Position numbers and translations under genes: made by a program. Positions 8,920-18,914 of a stretch of DNA of 64,000 nucleotides are shown here, one piece after another (positions within the stretch are counted from its first letter, which is position 1; each line of letters starts with the position of its first letter). Under the pieces are notes generated by a model, which saw nothing but the letters and a program-made list of their open reading frames with translations, searched no databases and had not been told where the DNA came from. Source of the stretch: Isoptericola cucumis (lineage in GTDB: Bacteria > Actinomycetota > Actinomycetes > Actinomycetales > Cellulomonadaceae); NCBI RefSeq assembly GCF_014635665.1, contig NZ_BMDG01000004.1, forward strand, positions 348,349 through 412,348. Reading direction: 5' to 3'.

Positions 8920-9063
8920 CGGACCAGCGTAGACGCCGGACCGGGCCCGTCCGGGCTTCCGTTCGTTCTCCGGGACGGAGGTCACAGGGGTTTCTCGGCG
9001 CTTGGCACACTATTTATTTCGGAGAAGCGAGGAGTGGTGTGCCCTCACCCCGCCTGGCGCCGG

Positions 9064-9726
9064 TCAGTGCGTGTGCCGGCTCGCCAGCCCGCGCAGCGTG
9101 GCGATCTCCTCGGGCACGCTCTCCGCCCCGTACACGGCCGAGCCCGCCACGAAGACGTCCGCCCCCGCCTCCGCGGCGCGCTCGATCGTCTGCCGCGACA
9201 CTCCCCCGTCGACCTGGATCCACACGTCGAGGCCCGCGGCGCTCACGGCCTGCCGGGCGCGGCGGATCTTCGGCAGCGTCCCGTCGATGAAGGACTGGCC
9301 CCCGAAGCCCGGCTCGACCGTCATCACCAGGATCATGTCCACCTCGGCCAGCAGGTCGAGGAAGGGCTCGACGGGGGTCGCCGGGCGCAGGGCGACCCCG
9401 GCCCGCGCCCCCAGCCGCCGCAGCTCCCGCGCGAGCCGCACCGGCGCTGCCGCGGCCTCCGCGTGGAACGTCACGGACGCGGCCCCGGCCTCGGCGTACT
9501 GCGGCGCCCAGCGGTCAGGGTCGTCGATCATCAGGTGCGCGTCCAGCGGGACCGGGGAGACCTGCGCCAGGCGCTCGAAGACCGGCAGCCCGAGCGTGAG
9601 GTTCGGCACGAAGTGGTTGTCCATGACGTCGACATGCGCGTAGTCCGCGGTCGCGATCGCGCCCAGGTCGCGCTCGAGGTTGGCGAAGTCGGCCGACAGG
9701 ATGCTCGGGTTGATCAGCGCAGGCAT
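9064..9726 (-). CDS. rpe: Ribulose-phosphate 3-epimerase
   Basis: 220 aa TIM-barrel enzyme interconverting ribulose-5-P and xylulose-5-P in the pentose phosphate pathway. Visible motifs are [25 protein letters not shown] (metal His and Asp), [21 protein letters not shown] and VDGGV. ATG at 9726 (MPALINPS) matches the usual family start; a GTG two codons upstream is possible. In M. tuberculosis rpe directly follows the rsmB/fmu gene; here hipBA and an acetyltransferase gene lie between them. Confidence 0.96.
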   Translation of the reverse strand: MPALINPSILSADFANLERDLGAIATADYAHVDVMDNHFVPNLTLGLPVFERLAQVSPVPLDAHLMIDDPDRWAPQYAEAGAASVTFHAEAAAAPVRLARELRRLGARAGVALRPATPVEPFLDLLAEVDMILVMTVEPGFGGQSFIDGTLPKIRRARQAVSAAGLDVWIQVDGGVSRQTIERAAEAGADVFVAGSAVYGAESVPEEIATLRGLASRHTH

Positions 9727-9764
9727 GGACACAGCGTAGGCGTGCGATCCACTACGCTCGCTCC

Positions 9765-10349
9765 GTGCTTCCGCTCCACTCCCCCGCCGGACCCCCGGCC
9801 GGCACGCCCGACGACGACGTCGACGCGCCGCAGGCGGCCGCCCCGGCCCGGCCCGCGGTGCGCGCAGCCGAGGCCGGCGACCTGCCGGCCGTGGCAGCCA
9901 TCCTCGAGCCGTACGCCACCCGCACCGCCGTGACCTTCGACGAGGAACCGCCGTCCCTCGACGCCTGGTCCGCGCGGTTCGCCGACCTCGCCGCGCGCGG
10001 GCTCCCGTTCCTCGTGGCCGAGCTCGACGGCGAGGTCGTCGGCTACGCGTACGCGTCGCCCTGGCGGCCGAAGACCGCGTACCGCTACACGGTGGAGGAC
10101 TCCATCTACCTCTCCCCCGCGGCGCAGGGCCGCGGGGTCGGCACCCGGCTGATGTCGGCGCTGCTCGACGCGTGCTCGCTCGCCGGGGTGCGCCAGGTGG
10201 TGGCCGTCGTCGCGGACGACCCGGCCGCCGCAGGCTCGCTGCCGCTGCACCGGCGGTTCGGCTTCGAGGTGGCCGGCGTGCTGCGCGACGTCGGCGTCAA
10301 GCACGGCCGCAGCGTCAGCACGATGCTGCTGCAGCGTTCCCTCGGCTGA
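9765..10349 (+). CDS. GNAT acetyltransferase, phosphinothricin/L-amino-acid N-acetyltransferase-like
   Basis: 194 aa. After about 30 disordered residues comes a GNAT domain with the acetyl-CoA pyrophosphate loop [10 protein letters not shown]. It has the PAT/MddA-like features [31 protein letters not shown] and [13 protein letters not shown]. Such enzymes acetylate amino acids or their analogues such as phosphinothricin or methionine sulfoximine; the substrate here is not determined. The GTG start lies only 38 bp from the divergent rpe start, and no Shine-Dalgarno is visible, so a leaderless transcript is possible. Confidence 0.88.
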   Translation: MLPLHSPAGPPAGTPDDDVDAPQAAAPARPAVRAAEAGDLPAVAAILEPYATRTAVTFDEEPPSLDAWSARFADLAARGLPFLVAELDGEVVGYAYASPWRPKTAYRYTVEDSIYLSPAAQGRGVGTRLMSALLDACSLAGVRQVVAVVADDPAAAGSLPLHRRFGFEVAGVLRDVGVKHGRSVSTMLLQRSLG

Positions 10350-10425
10350 GACGGAGGCGGAGCGCAGGGTGGGGGCCGAGGGACGAGGCACGCGCCCGTG
10401 GCGGAGCCGCAGTCTCGGCTGACCC

Positions 10426-11715
10426 CTACGCGGGCAGCCCGGCGCGCAGGGCGTCGGTGCGCTCCACGACGGTGCGCCACGCGAGCGGCCCGACGCCCGG
10501 GTGGGCGTCGCGGTCGATCTCCCCGAGGGCCGAGCGCAGGTCGTCGAGCGTGCGTGCGACGACCCGGGCCGCACGACGCGCCGGCAGCCCCCACGACTCC
10601 CCCTCCGCGACGAGGTGCCCCGCGGTGATCCGGTCCATGTCCCGCTCGCCGGCGACGTCCATCGCGAACACCCGCGAGGCGTACTCGTGGTGCAGGTGCA
10701 TCGACACGTCGTAGGCCGGGGCGAGCACAACCGTGCCGTCCTGGCGGCGCAGCATCGAGATGTTCTTCGCGTGCGCGTCCGTGTTGCCGACGGCGAGGTT
10801 CAGGACGGTGAGCGCCAGCAGCGGGTCGGGCCGGGCGCCGTCGTCGCGCAGGACGCGTGCGACCCGCTCCAGGGACGGCAGGGTGCGCCCGTGCTGGAAC
10901 TTGCGCTCCGGGTCGCGGGTGTTGATGCCGAGGGCCTGTGCCGCGTCCTCCTGGTGCACGCGGCGCTGGCCGCCGGGCGCGCCCGGGTCGGGCACCCGGT
11001 CGTAGCGGGAGACGACGATGCAGCGCACGTCGTCGAACGTCTCGACGCGTGCGTCGACGGTCGTCAGCCCGACCCTGCGGGCGAGGTCGATCGCCGCAGC
11101 CTCGGTGTCGACCAGGTCGGCCGTGGGCGAGCCTGGATCCCGCGCGACCTTGAGGATGTGCGTCGTGGGCTGCTCGTCGGAGGCCCGCGACCACCCCTCG
11201 CCGTCGTGCACGAGCCCGATCTTGGGCTCCATCCCCGGCAGGGAGCTGGTGAGGCGCTGCGCCCGGCCCTGGCCGCCGGCGCGGGCGATGCTCTCGCGCA
11301 GGAGCGCGGCCACGCCGGCGTCGTCGAGCCGTGTGCCCGGCCGGCGGTCGGCCGCCGGCTCGGCGCCGGGGGCGACGAAGACGAGCGCGCCGACCGTGTC
11401 GCCCCCGTACGCGCGGAAGAAGGCGACCGGGTCGTCCGGGTCGACGCCGGCGTCGATCGCCATGTGCTCCCGGATCCGGCCTTCCGGCATGAGCCCGTCG
11501 AGCCATGCAGCCACGCGCGCGGGCGCGGGCGGCTCGTCGGGGTCGATCGGCAGGAGGTGGGACAGCAGCCGCGACCGGTAGCCCCACCTGCGCAGCGCGC
11601 CGTCGTCCCACTCGAGCTCCACCCGGCGCGCGTCACGGCCGACGTCGCGCGAGGAGAACCGCGCGACCCTGCTCCCGTAGAGCCAGGCGTCGAGCTCGGT
11701 CGCCCGCTCAGTCAT
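10426..11715 (-). CDS. hipA: HipA-family serine/threonine kinase toxin
   Basis: 429 aa. An N-terminal HipA subdomain (about 1-105) is followed by the kinase-like domain: SSLPGMEPKIGLV (autophosphorylation/P-loop region), VSRYDR, HQEDAAQALG, the catalytic loop NTDAHAKNISML and the Mg2+-binding APAYDV. HipA toxins phosphorylate aminoacyl-tRNA synthetases (GltX in E. coli) and induce growth arrest; the target here is unknown. All catalytic motifs look intact. The ATG overlaps the antitoxin gene by 8 nt, giving the usual hipB-hipA order. It converges on the acetyltransferase gene with a 76-bp gap rich in short inverted repeats. Confidence 0.92.
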   Translation of the reverse strand: MTERATELDAWLYGSRVARFSSRDVGRDARRVELEWDDGALRRWGYRSRLLSHLLPIDPDEPPAPARVAAWLDGLMPEGRIREHMAIDAGVDPDDPVAFFRAYGGDTVGALVFVAPGAEPAADRRPGTRLDDAGVAALLRESIARAGGQGRAQRLTSSLPGMEPKIGLVHDGEGWSRASDEQPTTHILKVARDPGSPTADLVDTEAAAIDLARRVGLTTVDARVETFDDVRCIVVSRYDRVPDPGAPGGQRRVHQEDAAQALGINTRDPERKFQHGRTLPSLERVARVLRDDGARPDPLLALTVLNLAVGNTDAHAKNISMLRRQDGTVVLAPAYDVSMHLHHEYASRVFAMDVAGERDMDRITAGHLVAEGESWGLPARRAARVVARTLDDLRSALGEIDRDAHPGVGPLAWRTVVERTDALRAGLPA

Positions 11716-11953
11716 CCGACCCTCCCCGCTCGACGAGGCGGACGTCGACGTCCAGGTCGTCGAGGATCTCGAAGAGCCGGGTGATGTAGAGGTTGCCGGC
11801 TCCCGACTCGACCTCGGACACGTACTGCCGGGTGAGGCCGAGCTCGTCCGCGAGCGCCGCCTGGCTCAGTCCGCGGCGGCGGCGCGCCTGGCTGACGAAG
11901 CGTCCGAGGTCGCGGGCGCTGCGTGCGGTGGTCCAGCGTTCGGTGTCGGGCAT
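11708..11953 (-). CDS. hipB: HipB-like XRE-family antitoxin
   Basis: 81 aa. A helix-turn-helix spans about residues 15-70 (RRGLSQAALADELGLTRQYVSEVESG, shown in parts: GLSQAALADELG and TRQYVSEVE). A short C-terminal tail likely contacts HipA. The ATG is preceded by AGGAG with 5-nt spacing. It is the first gene of the pair and presumably represses the promoter at 11993-12024, which has an inverted repeat overlapping the -10 element. Confidence 0.92.
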   Translation of the reverse strand: MPDTERWTTARSARDLGRFVSQARRRRGLSQAALADELGLTRQYVSEVESGAGNLYITRLFEILDDLDVDVRLVERGGSDD

Positions 11954-11992
11954 GCCACTCCTGGTGTCAGGTTTTCCTTGCCGGCAATAGTG

Positions 11993-12024
11993 GTCAGGTT
12001 ATCCTGACATCCACTCACGTGCAA
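11993..12024 (-). promoter_or_regulatory. hipBA promoter with overlapping operator
   Basis: On the minus strand TTGCAC (12019-12024) and TAACCT (11996-12001) are separated by exactly 17 nt. The perfect inverted repeat GTCAGG-ATAA-CCTGAC (11993-12008) covers the -10 box. The half-site AACCTGAC recurs nearer the gene, within about 11973-11983, as a possible second operator half. This fits autorepression by HipB; binding itself is inferred. Confidence 0.7.
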
Positions 12025-12075
12025 GGATTTTGCGACAAGAGGTGGTGGCCCGCCAGGCCCCCAATGGACGACGGG

Positions 12076-13659
12076 TCAACGGGTACGGCGCAGCAGGGTC
12101 AGGTGCATCGCGTCCGTGCCGTGCACGTGGGGCCACAGCTGTGCGTCGAGGCCCCCCGCCCCGCCGTCGGGGGCCCCGAGGTCGAGGTCGGCCCCGGAGA
12201 CGGTCACGGCCCGCAGGGCGCCGCGGGCGTCGAGGCGCTCGACGTCGTCACGACGGCGCAGCACGTCGTCGACCACGAGCCGGGTCTCGGCCAGGTGCGG
12301 CGAGCACGTCACGTAGGCGACCACTCCCCCGACCCGGACGGCCTCCAGCGCGGAGGCGAGCAGCTCGCGCTGCAGCACCGTGAGCTCGCCGAGGTCCGAC
12401 GGCGTGCGCCGCCAGCGCGACTCGGGGCGCCGGCGCAGCGCACCGAGGCCGGTGCAGGGCGCGTCGACGAGCACCCGGTCGTACGCGCCGGGCTCCTCGG
12501 CGCCGAGCTCCCTGCCGTCCCCCGTGCGCACCTGCTCGAGGACCCCGGGCGGGACGGCGCGCAGGGCGCGCTCCACCAGGCGGGCACGGTGCGGCTGCAC
12601 CTCGTTGGCGACGAGGGTGGCGCCCCGGGAGGCCGCGAGCGCCGCGAGGAGCGCGGCCTTGCCCCCGGGCCCGGCGCAGAGGTCGAGCCAGCGGGCGTCG
12701 TCCCCCTCCAGGGGGGCGTCCGCGAGCGCCAGGGTGACGAGCTGGGAGCCCTCGTCCTGCACGCCGGCGCGGGCGTCGGCGACGGCGGGCAGCCCGGCCG
12801 GGTCGGAGCCGCCGGCGAGCACGAGCGCGGTCGGGGCGAGGCGGCCGGGCTCGAGGCGCACGTCGGCGTCGGACGCCTCGCGGCGCAGCACGTCCGGGTC
12901 CGCGAGCCCGGGGCGTGCGACGAGGGTGACCCGTGGTGCGGTGTTGTCGGCGTCCAGCAGGTCGCCGACCTCGTCGGGGCCGCGTCCGTGGCCGGCGAGG
13001 GCCTCGCGCAGGGCGCGCACGATCCACACGGGGTGCGAGCCCGTGACCGCGAGCGCGCTCACGGCGTCGGGGGCCTCGTCGGTGAGGCGGGCGAGCCACC
13101 CGTCGAGGGGGGTGCGCCCGACGGCGCGCAGGACGGCGTTGACCATCTGCGCCGGCCCGGCGCCCACACGGTCGCGCGCGAGGGCCACCGTCTCCGAGAC
13201 GGCCGCGTGCGCGGGCACCCGCATGCCGAGGACCTGGTGGGCGCCGAGGCGCAGCACGTCGAGCACCTCGGGCTCCACCTGGTCGAGCGGCCGGGTGACG
13301 CACCGGGCGAGGATCGCGTCGTACCTCCCCTGCAGGCGCAGCGTCCCGTACGCGAGCTCGGTGGCGAAGGCCGCGTCGCGCCCGGAGATCCGGCGCTCGC
13401 GCAGCAGGGGCGGGAGCACCAGGTTGGCGTAGGCGTCGGACCCGTCGACCTGACGCAGGACGTCGTACGCGGCCGTGCGGGCGGGGTCGGTGCGCCGGCG
13501 ACGTGCGGACGGCGCCTGCGACGTGCGGTGCTGCGCCCCGCGCGACCGGGCGGCCCCCCGCTGGCGTCCGCGGGAGTCGCGGCGGTCCCCGCCCTGGTCC
13601 CTGCCCTGGTCCCCACCACGACCCTCGCCGCGGTTCGTCCCGTGCGTGCGGTCGTTCAT
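12076..13659 (-). CDS. rsmB: 16S rRNA (cytosine-5) methyltransferase RsmB/Fmu
   Basis: 527 aa. A basic, Gly/Arg/Gln-rich N-terminal tail (about 1-55) precedes a NusB-like RNA-binding domain (about 58-190). The SAM-dependent methyltransferase domain follows, with [14 protein letters not shown] (SAM binding), [14 protein letters not shown] (motif IV, Pro-Cys) and VTCSPH (motif VI catalytic Cys). It methylates C967 of 16S rRNA in E. coli. The ATG overlaps the fmt stop by 4 nt. It is the last gene of the block starting at mihF; the hipBA promoter lies just downstream. Confidence 0.94.
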   Translation of the reverse strand: MNDRTHGTNRGEGRGGDQGRDQGGDRRDSRGRQRGAARSRGAQHRTSQAPSARRRRTDPARTAAYDVLRQVDGSDAYANLVLPPLLRERRISGRDAAFATELAYGTLRLQGRYDAILARCVTRPLDQVEPEVLDVLRLGAHQVLGMRVPAHAAVSETVALARDRVGAGPAQMVNAVLRAVGRTPLDGWLARLTDEAPDAVSALAVTGSHPVWIVRALREALAGHGRGPDEVGDLLDADNTAPRVTLVARPGLADPDVLRREASDADVRLEPGRLAPTALVLAGGSDPAGLPAVADARAGVQDEGSQLVTLALADAPLEGDDARWLDLCAGPGGKAALLAALAASRGATLVANEVQPHRARLVERALRAVPPGVLEQVRTGDGRELGAEEPGAYDRVLVDAPCTGLGALRRRPESRWRRTPSDLGELTVLQRELLASALEAVRVGGVVAYVTCSPHLAETRLVVDDVLRRRDDVERLDARGALRAVTVSGADLDLGAPDGGAGGLDAQLWPHVHGTDAMHLTLLRRTR

Positions 13660-14630
13660 CGTGCCTCCTGCCCGAGGACGGCGCCGCCGGCGGCGTCGAG
13701 GACCCCGCGGAGCCCGCGGGCCCAGTCGGCGGCCACCATGGGCTTCTTGCCCTCCGGGCGCACCTGCCCGAGCTCGACGGCGTGGCTGGAGGTGCCGACG
13801 AGCACCTCCCGCTTGCCGGCCCGCACCTGCCCGGGGGCGAGGTCGGTGACGTCGGGGCGCGGGGTCACCGGGCCGAGGCCCAGGCGCACACCGGGCGCGG
13901 CGTCCACCCCCGGCGTGGCGGGCAACGTGGTCCACGCTCCCGGGGCCGGGGTGACCGCCCGCACGCGGCGGTCGACGGCGTGCGCCGGGTCGTCCCAGCG
14001 CACGCGGGCGTCGTCGGTCGTGATCTTGGGCGCGACGCTCACGCCGTCGGCGGGCTGCGGCTGGGGCGCCAGGGTCCCGTCCTCGAGCGCGTCGAGGGTG
14101 GCGACGAGGAGGCCCGCCCCGCTGGTCGCGAGCCGCTCCAGCAGGTCGCCGGAGGTGTCGCGGGGCCGGACGGTCTCGGTGGCCGTGCCCAGGACCGGGC
14201 CGGTGTCCATGCCCTCGTCGAGGAGGAACGTCGTGGCGCCGGTGACCTCGTCGCCCGCGAGCACCGCGTGCTGCACCGGGGCTGCGCCGCGCCAGGCGGG
14301 CAGCACGGAGAAGTGCAGGTTCACCCAGCCCAGCCGGGGCACGGCCAGCACGTCGGGGCGCAGCAGGTGGCCGTAGGCGACCACGGGGGCGGCGTCGACC
14401 TCGAGCTCGCGCAGCCGGGCGACGAAGTCCTCCCCCCGGGGGACGTCGGTGAGCACGGGCACCCCCGCCTCCTCGGCCGCGGCCCGCACCGGGCTGGGCA
14501 CCAGCCGGCGACCGCGTCCGGCGCGCGCGTCGGCGCGGGTCAGGACGGCGACGACCTCGTGGCGGGACGCGAGCAGCGCTCGCAGGGAGGGGACGGCAGG
14601 TTCCGGGGTACCGGCGAAGAGCAGACGCAC
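13656..14630 (-). CDS. fmt: Methionyl-tRNA formyltransferase
   Basis: 324 aa. Formylates initiator Met-tRNA using 10-formyl-tetrahydrofolate. It begins [16 protein letters not shown]. The catalytic Asn-His pair lies in [17 protein letters not shown], where the usual SLLP is SVLP, and the Asp in [10 protein letters not shown]. The C-terminal tRNA-binding OB-like domain ends at about 300. GTG at 14630 (or the adjacent GTG at 14633) matches the conserved start. It is coupled to rsmB by an ATGA overlap. Confidence 0.96.
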   Translation of the reverse strand: MRLLFAGTPEPAVPSLRALLASRHEVVAVLTRADARAGRGRRLVPSPVRAAAEEAGVPVLTDVPRGEDFVARLRELEVDAAPVVAYGHLLRPDVLAVPRLGWVNLHFSVLPAWRGAAPVQHAVLAGDEVTGATTFLLDEGMDTGPVLGTATETVRPRDTSGDLLERLATSGAGLLVATLDALEDGTLAPQPQPADGVSVAPKITTDDARVRWDDPAHAVDRRVRAVTPAPGAWTTLPATPGVDAAPGVRLGLGPVTPRPDVTDLAPGQVRAGKREVLVGTSSHAVELGQVRPEGKKPMVAADWARGLRGVLDAAGGAVLGQEAR

Positions 14631-14714
14631 CACCCGATCGTAGTCGGGCCGGCGACGCACGCCGTCAGCGGCACGTGGCCCGGGCCGGCGCCCGCGGTGC
14701 GTGCGGCGCGTGGC

Positions 14715-15332
14715 TCAGCCGACGCCGACCGGGACCCCCATGGCGTGCAGCCGCGAGCGCAGGGCGTCGGTGCCCGTGAAGAGGACGGCGTGGAACCCGA
14801 GCTCGCGGGCCGTCGCGACGTTGGCCGCGCTGTCGTCGACGAAGACGGCGCGGGCGGGGTCGACGTCGTGCACGCGCGTCAGGTGGTCGAAGATCGCCGG
14901 GTCCGGCTTCGCGAGCCCCACGCGCCCGGAGACGACGACGGCGTCCATCAGCGCGGTCGCCGGGGCGGCGGGCGCGGCGTGCTCGAACAGCTCCGCCGAC
15001 CAGTTGGTGAGCCCGATCAGCCGCAGCCCGAGGTCGCGCAGCTCCTCCACCAGGGCCGCCGATCCCGGCATCGGGCCGGTGAGGGTGCCGGCGAAGCCCG
15101 CCACATATTCGTCGAGCATCGGCACCAGGTGCCGGCGGTCCGCGAGCGCCTCCCGGGCCTGTGCCCAGGTGCGGCCCGCGTCCTGGGCGCGGTTGAACGA
15201 CGGGAAGTCGATCTCGGCCATCCAGGCGTCGACCTCGTCCCGGTGCCGGCCCGGGAACGCGCCGTAGGGGTCCCAGCCCACGAGCACGTTGCCGAAGTCC
15301 AGCACGACGGTGTCGATCGGGTCGTCACCCAT
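14715..15332 (-). CDS. HAD-superfamily hydrolase, subfamily IA (YihX-like)
   Basis: 205 aa. Motif I is VVLDFGNVLVGWD: the nucleophile Asp is present, with Gly-Asn in place of the second Asp, as in YihX-like phosphatases. Motif II is LTNWS, motif III GLAKPDP and motif IV FVDDS. It probably hydrolyses a small phosphorylated metabolite; the substrate is unknown. It starts 1 bp after the priA stop, so it is co-transcribed with priA. It is not part of a known replication pathway. Confidence 0.9.
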   Translation of the reverse strand: MGDDPIDTVVLDFGNVLVGWDPYGAFPGRHRDEVDAWMAEIDFPSFNRAQDAGRTWAQAREALADRRHLVPMLDEYVAGFAGTLTGPMPGSAALVEELRDLGLRLIGLTNWSAELFEHAAPAAPATALMDAVVVSGRVGLAKPDPAIFDHLTRVHDVDPARAVFVDDSAANVATARELGFHAVLFTGTDALRSRLHAMGVPVGVG

Positions 15333-15333
15333 C

Positions 15334-17568
15334 TCAGAGCATCTCCTTCGGGTCGAGCTGCACGCGCACGCTGCCACCCTCTCTCCGGGCGGACCGGACC
15401 GCGAGCGAGGCGCGCAGCTGGCGGGCCAGCTCCGCCCCCGACGCCAACGGCACGCGCAGGACGACCCGCACCGACGGTTCCAGGGCAGCGGCGCGACCGC
15501 CCGGGTCCGGGGGCAGCTCGACAGGGCCGAGGAGGGCCTCGCCCGACGCGAGCCCGACGCGTCCCACGAGCGCCGACACGGCCCCGCGGTCGCCGGTGAC
15601 CGCGGCGATCCGGACCGCCGGGGGCAGGGCGAGCTCGCGCCGCTCGGCGAGCTCCCGCTCGGCCAGCGCGGCCGGGTCGAAGCGCACGAGCGCGCCGGTG
15701 GGCGCCGGGGCCGCGTCGCCGACCAGCAGCACCTGCCCGCCGTGGGCGGCAGGTCGCACGAGGCCGGCGGCCGCGAGCCACCGGTGCAGCGCCTCGGTCG
15801 CCGTCGCGAGCCCGGTGCCGGACGTGGCGACCGCCGCGTCGAGGAGCAGCGCGGCCGCGTACCCGCCGTCGGCGACCGGCTCTGCGCCCGGGGTGCACAC
15901 GACCAGCGCCGGCGCGGCGGCGACCCGGTCGAGCACGCCGCCGGGGGCCGTGGACGCCGACACCCGCACCGGGACGCCGGGGAAGGCCCGCCCGAGCTCC
16001 TCGGCGGTGCGGTCGGAGCCCACGCGCACGGCGCGCAGCCGGGTGTCCCCGCACTCGTCGCAGCGCCATCCCCCCGCGAGGCGACCGCACCAGGTGCACT
16101 GCGGGGCGGACGTGGCGCGCGGCAGCCCCAGCGGGCCGTGGCAGTGACCGCAGCGCGCGGCGGTGCGGCACCGGCCGCACGCCACGACGGGCAGGTACCC
16201 GGTACGGGGCACCTGGACGAGGACCGGCCCGACCTCCAGCGCGCCACGGGCGGCCCGCCAGGCCGCGGTCGGCAGCCGGGCGGCCGCTCCCGGCCCCTCG
16301 GCGGCCAGCTCCACCGACGTCAGGGCACGCACCCGCGGGGCGCGGGCACGCAGGACGTCGCGCGGTGCCGCGATCTCGCGCGCCCACCCGGACGCGAGCA
16401 TCGCCTGCGCCTGCACCGTCCGGCCCGGCGACCCGACCAGCGACGCCGCACCCTCCAGCTCGCTGCGCAGGGCCAGGACCTCGCGGGCGTGCGGGTACGG
16501 CGCGTGCGGCTCGGCGAGCGTGTCCTCCCCGTCCCCCCACAGCACGACGAGGCCCAGGTCCGGCACGGGCGCGAACATCGCCGCCCGCGTGCCCACCACC
16601 ACCGACGCGAGCCCGTGCCGGGCGCGCAGGAACGCCCGGTACCGGGGCGCCGGCCCGTCGTCGGCCAGGAGGCGCACGTGGTCCTCGACGCCCGCCGCCT
16701 CCAGGGCCGTGCACACCCGGTCCGCGTCCCGCGCGTCCGGCACGACGACGAGGCCGCGGCGCCCGCCCGCGACGGTGGCCCGGACCGCGAGGGCGATCGC
16801 ATCGGCCCAGTGCGGCACCGTGCCCGCCGCCGCGCCCGTCCCTCCCGGGTCGCCCGGGCCGGCCTGCCCTGAGGGCGGCGCCAGGCCCGGCAGGGGAGTC
16901 CACACGGCCCGCGGAGCGCCGCCGGCCAGCAGGTGTCGGCAGAACGCCTCCCCGCCGCGGTAGGGGGCCCAGGCGTCGCCGTGCGCCCCTTCAGACGCCG
17001 GCGCGCCCGTCCCCGGCCCGCCCGGGTCACCCGCAGGGTCACCTGTCACGGGGCTCGCCGCGGGGCTCGCGGGCGGCTCGGCGTCCGCGGCCAGCGACGC
17101 CAGCACCTCCTTCTCCACCCGCGCGTGCCGGGGCGGTACCGCCAGGCGCAGGACGTCGGACAAGGTGCCGGCGTACCGGTCGGCGACGGCGCGGGCCAGG
17201 CGCAGCACGGGCTCGCTGAGCACCGGGTCGGCCGAGACCACGCGCTTCAGGGGCATCAGGCGGCCGGTGTGGTCGGACGTCGCGGCGCGGGCGACGACGT
17301 ACCCGGACACCTCCTGCGGCCCGAACCGGGCGCGCACCCGCACGCCGGGCCATGCCTGGTCGGCCATCGACGCGGGCACCAGGTAGTCGTACTCGCGGTC
17401 CAGGTGCGCGGGCTGCAGGTCGAGCACGACCCGCGCCACGGGCAGCTCGTCGGCGATCTCCTGCGCGCCGAGCGCGGCCTTGCGCCGGGACCGCCCGCCC
17501 CGGGACGGCCCCTGGACGTCGTCGAGCCCGAGCAGCGCGGGCTGCTCGGGCTCAGGGGTGTCGCTCAC
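15334..17568 (-). CDS. priA: Primosomal protein N' (PriA) lacking the ATPase site
   Basis: 744 aa. The N-terminal 3'-DNA-binding domain (about 40-110: ARVVLDLQPAHLDREYDYLV) and the C-terminal domain are recognisable. Four CxxC pairs (CGRC, CGHC, CTWC, CDEC; about 462-520) form the two zinc sites. Where helicases have GxGKT the sequence reads WTPLPGLAPP, and the DEEH box is replaced by WGDGED. UniProt entries for actinobacterial PriA record the same loss, so this protein probably loads or recruits restart factors without unwinding DNA. An insert rich in Gly/Pro/Ala lies at about 165-255. Confidence 0.93.
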   Translation of the reverse strand: MSDTPEPEQPALLGLDDVQGPSRGGRSRRKAALGAQEIADELPVARVVLDLQPAHLDREYDYLVPASMADQAWPGVRVRARFGPQEVSGYVVARAATSDHTGRLMPLKRVVSADPVLSEPVLRLARAVADRYAGTLSDVLRLAVPPRHARVEKEVLASLAADAEPPASPAASPVTGDPAGDPGGPGTGAPASEGAHGDAWAPYRGGEAFCRHLLAGGAPRAVWTPLPGLAPPSGQAGPGDPGGTGAAAGTVPHWADAIALAVRATVAGGRRGLVVVPDARDADRVCTALEAAGVEDHVRLLADDGPAPRYRAFLRARHGLASVVVGTRAAMFAPVPDLGLVVLWGDGEDTLAEPHAPYPHAREVLALRSELEGAASLVGSPGRTVQAQAMLASGWAREIAAPRDVLRARAPRVRALTSVELAAEGPGAAARLPTAAWRAARGALEVGPVLVQVPRTGYLPVVACGRCRTAARCGHCHGPLGLPRATSAPQCTWCGRLAGGWRCDECGDTRLRAVRVGSDRTAEELGRAFPGVPVRVSASTAPGGVLDRVAAAPALVVCTPGAEPVADGGYAAALLLDAAVATSGTGLATATEALHRWLAAAGLVRPAAHGGQVLLVGDAAPAPTGALVRFDPAALAERELAERRELALPPAVRIAAVTGDRGAVSALVGRVGLASGEALLGPVELPPDPGGRAAALEPSVRVVLRVPLASGAELARQLRASLAVRSARREGGSVRVQLDPKEML

Positions 17569-17620
17569 GGGGCTATCTCATCACGCCCCGCCGACCACGA
17601 GCCGCAGGTCCCCACGCAGC

Positions 17621-18838
17621 TCAGACGGCGGCGCGCAGCGCGTCGACGCGGTCGGTGCGCTCCCAGGTGAACCCGGGCAGCTCCCGCCCGAAGTGCCCGT
17701 AGGTGGCGGTCGCCGCGTACACCGGGCGCAGCAGGTCCAGGTCGCGGATGATCGCGGCCGGGCGCAGGTCGAAGACCTCGCTGATCGCCGCGGTGATGCG
17801 CTCCACCGGCACCGTCTGGGTGCCGAAGGTCTCGACGTACAGGCCCACCGGGTGCGCCTTGCCGATCGCGTACGCGACCTGCACCTCGCAGCGCCGTGCG
17901 AGGCCGGCGGCGACGACGTTCTTCGCCACCCAGCGCATCGCGTACGCGGCGGAGCGGTCGACCTTCGACGGGTCCTTGCCCGAGAACGCGCCGCCGCCGT
18001 GCCGCGCCATGCCGCCGTAGGTGTCCACGATGATCTTGCGGCCCGTGAGGCCGGCGTCGCCCTGCGGGCCGCCCACCACGAACTTGCCGGTCGGGTTGAC
18101 GATCAGCCGCGCACCGGCGGTCTCGATGTCCACCTGCTCGGCGACCTCCGCCAGCACCGGGCCGATGACCCGCTCGGCGACCTCGCGCTGTAGCTTCTCC
18201 TGCACGATGTCGGCGTCGTGCTGGGTGGACAGGACCACCGTGTCGACCGCCACGGGGCGGTCGCCGTCGTACCCGATCGTCACCTGCGTCTTGCCGTCGG
18301 GGCGCAGGCCGGGCAGCTCGCCGGTGCGGCGCACGGTCGCGAGCCGCTCGGACAGGCGGTGCGCCAGCCAGATCGGCAGCGGCATCAGGGCCGGGGTCTC
18401 GTCGCTCGCGTACCCGAACATCAGGCCCTGGTCGCCCGCGCCCTGGGCGTCCAGCGGGTCGCGGGTCTGCTGGGGCCCGGAGGCGTCGTCACGGCCCTCG
18501 AGGCTCTTGTCGACGCCCTGCGCGATGTCCGGCGACTGCTGGCCGATCGACACGGACACGCCGCACGAGTCACCGTCGAACCCGATCGCGGACGAGGTGT
18601 AGCCGATGCGGCGCACCACCTCCCGCACGAGCTGCGGGATCTCGACGTACGCGTCCGTGGTGACCTCCCCCGCCACGTGCACGAGGCCCGTCGTGACCAT
18701 CGTCTCGACCGCCACGCGCGAGTGCGGGTCCTGCGCCAGCAGGGCGTCCAGGATGGCGTCGGAGATCTGGTCGCACACCTTGTCCGGGTGGCCCTCGGTC
18801 ACGGACTCGGACGTGAAGAGGCGCAGCGCATCGCTCAT
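17621..18838 (-). CDS. metK: S-adenosylmethionine synthetase
   Basis: 405 aa. Makes SAM from methionine and ATP. Signature stretches are [20 protein letters not shown] (ATP/Mg), [38 protein letters not shown] and the C-terminal [13 protein letters not shown]. The ATG at 18838 gives the standard start MSDALRLF. It lies 76 bp after coaBC in the same direction. I found no SAM-riboswitch-like element in that gap. Confidence 0.98.
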   Translation of the reverse strand: MSDALRLFTSESVTEGHPDKVCDQISDAILDALLAQDPHSRVAVETMVTTGLVHVAGEVTTDAYVEIPQLVREVVRRIGYTSSAIGFDGDSCGVSVSIGQQSPDIAQGVDKSLEGRDDASGPQQTRDPLDAQGAGDQGLMFGYASDETPALMPLPIWLAHRLSERLATVRRTGELPGLRPDGKTQVTIGYDGDRPVAVDTVVLSTQHDADIVQEKLQREVAERVIGPVLAEVAEQVDIETAGARLIVNPTGKFVVGGPQGDAGLTGRKIIVDTYGGMARHGGGAFSGKDPSKVDRSAAYAMRWVAKNVVAAGLARRCEVQVAYAIGKAHPVGLYVETFGTQTVPVERITAAISEVFDLRPAAIIRDLDLLRPVYAATATYGHFGRELPGFTWERTDRVDALRAAV

Positions 18839-18914
18839 GGCGGACAGCCTACGGGCACGAGCCGCGAGGGTCACCGTCCCCGGAGGGTCAAACCGCCCAC
18901 ACCCTGAGAACGTC

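Noticed and set aside
9008..9024. A/T-rich island (CACTATTTATTTCGG) as an insertion-sequence end or att site
   Set aside because: There is no terminal inverted repeat, target duplication or transposase; it lies upstream of hisE where promoter DNA is expected.
10341..10422. 9-bp direct repeat CTCGGCTGA at 10341-10349 and 10414-10422 as a target-site duplication of the hipBA insertion
   Set aside because: Both copies lie on the same side of hipBA and none occurs near 12000-12080; it more likely forms part of terminator-like inverted repeats between convergent genes.
10426..11715. HipA as a degenerate pseudo-kinase
   Set aside because: The catalytic loop NTDAHAKN and the Mg-binding YDV are intact and there is no frameshift.
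18839..18914. SAM riboswitch before metK
   Set aside because: The gap is only 76 bp and lacks any paired P1-P4 arrangement; metK is likely co-transcribed with coaBC.
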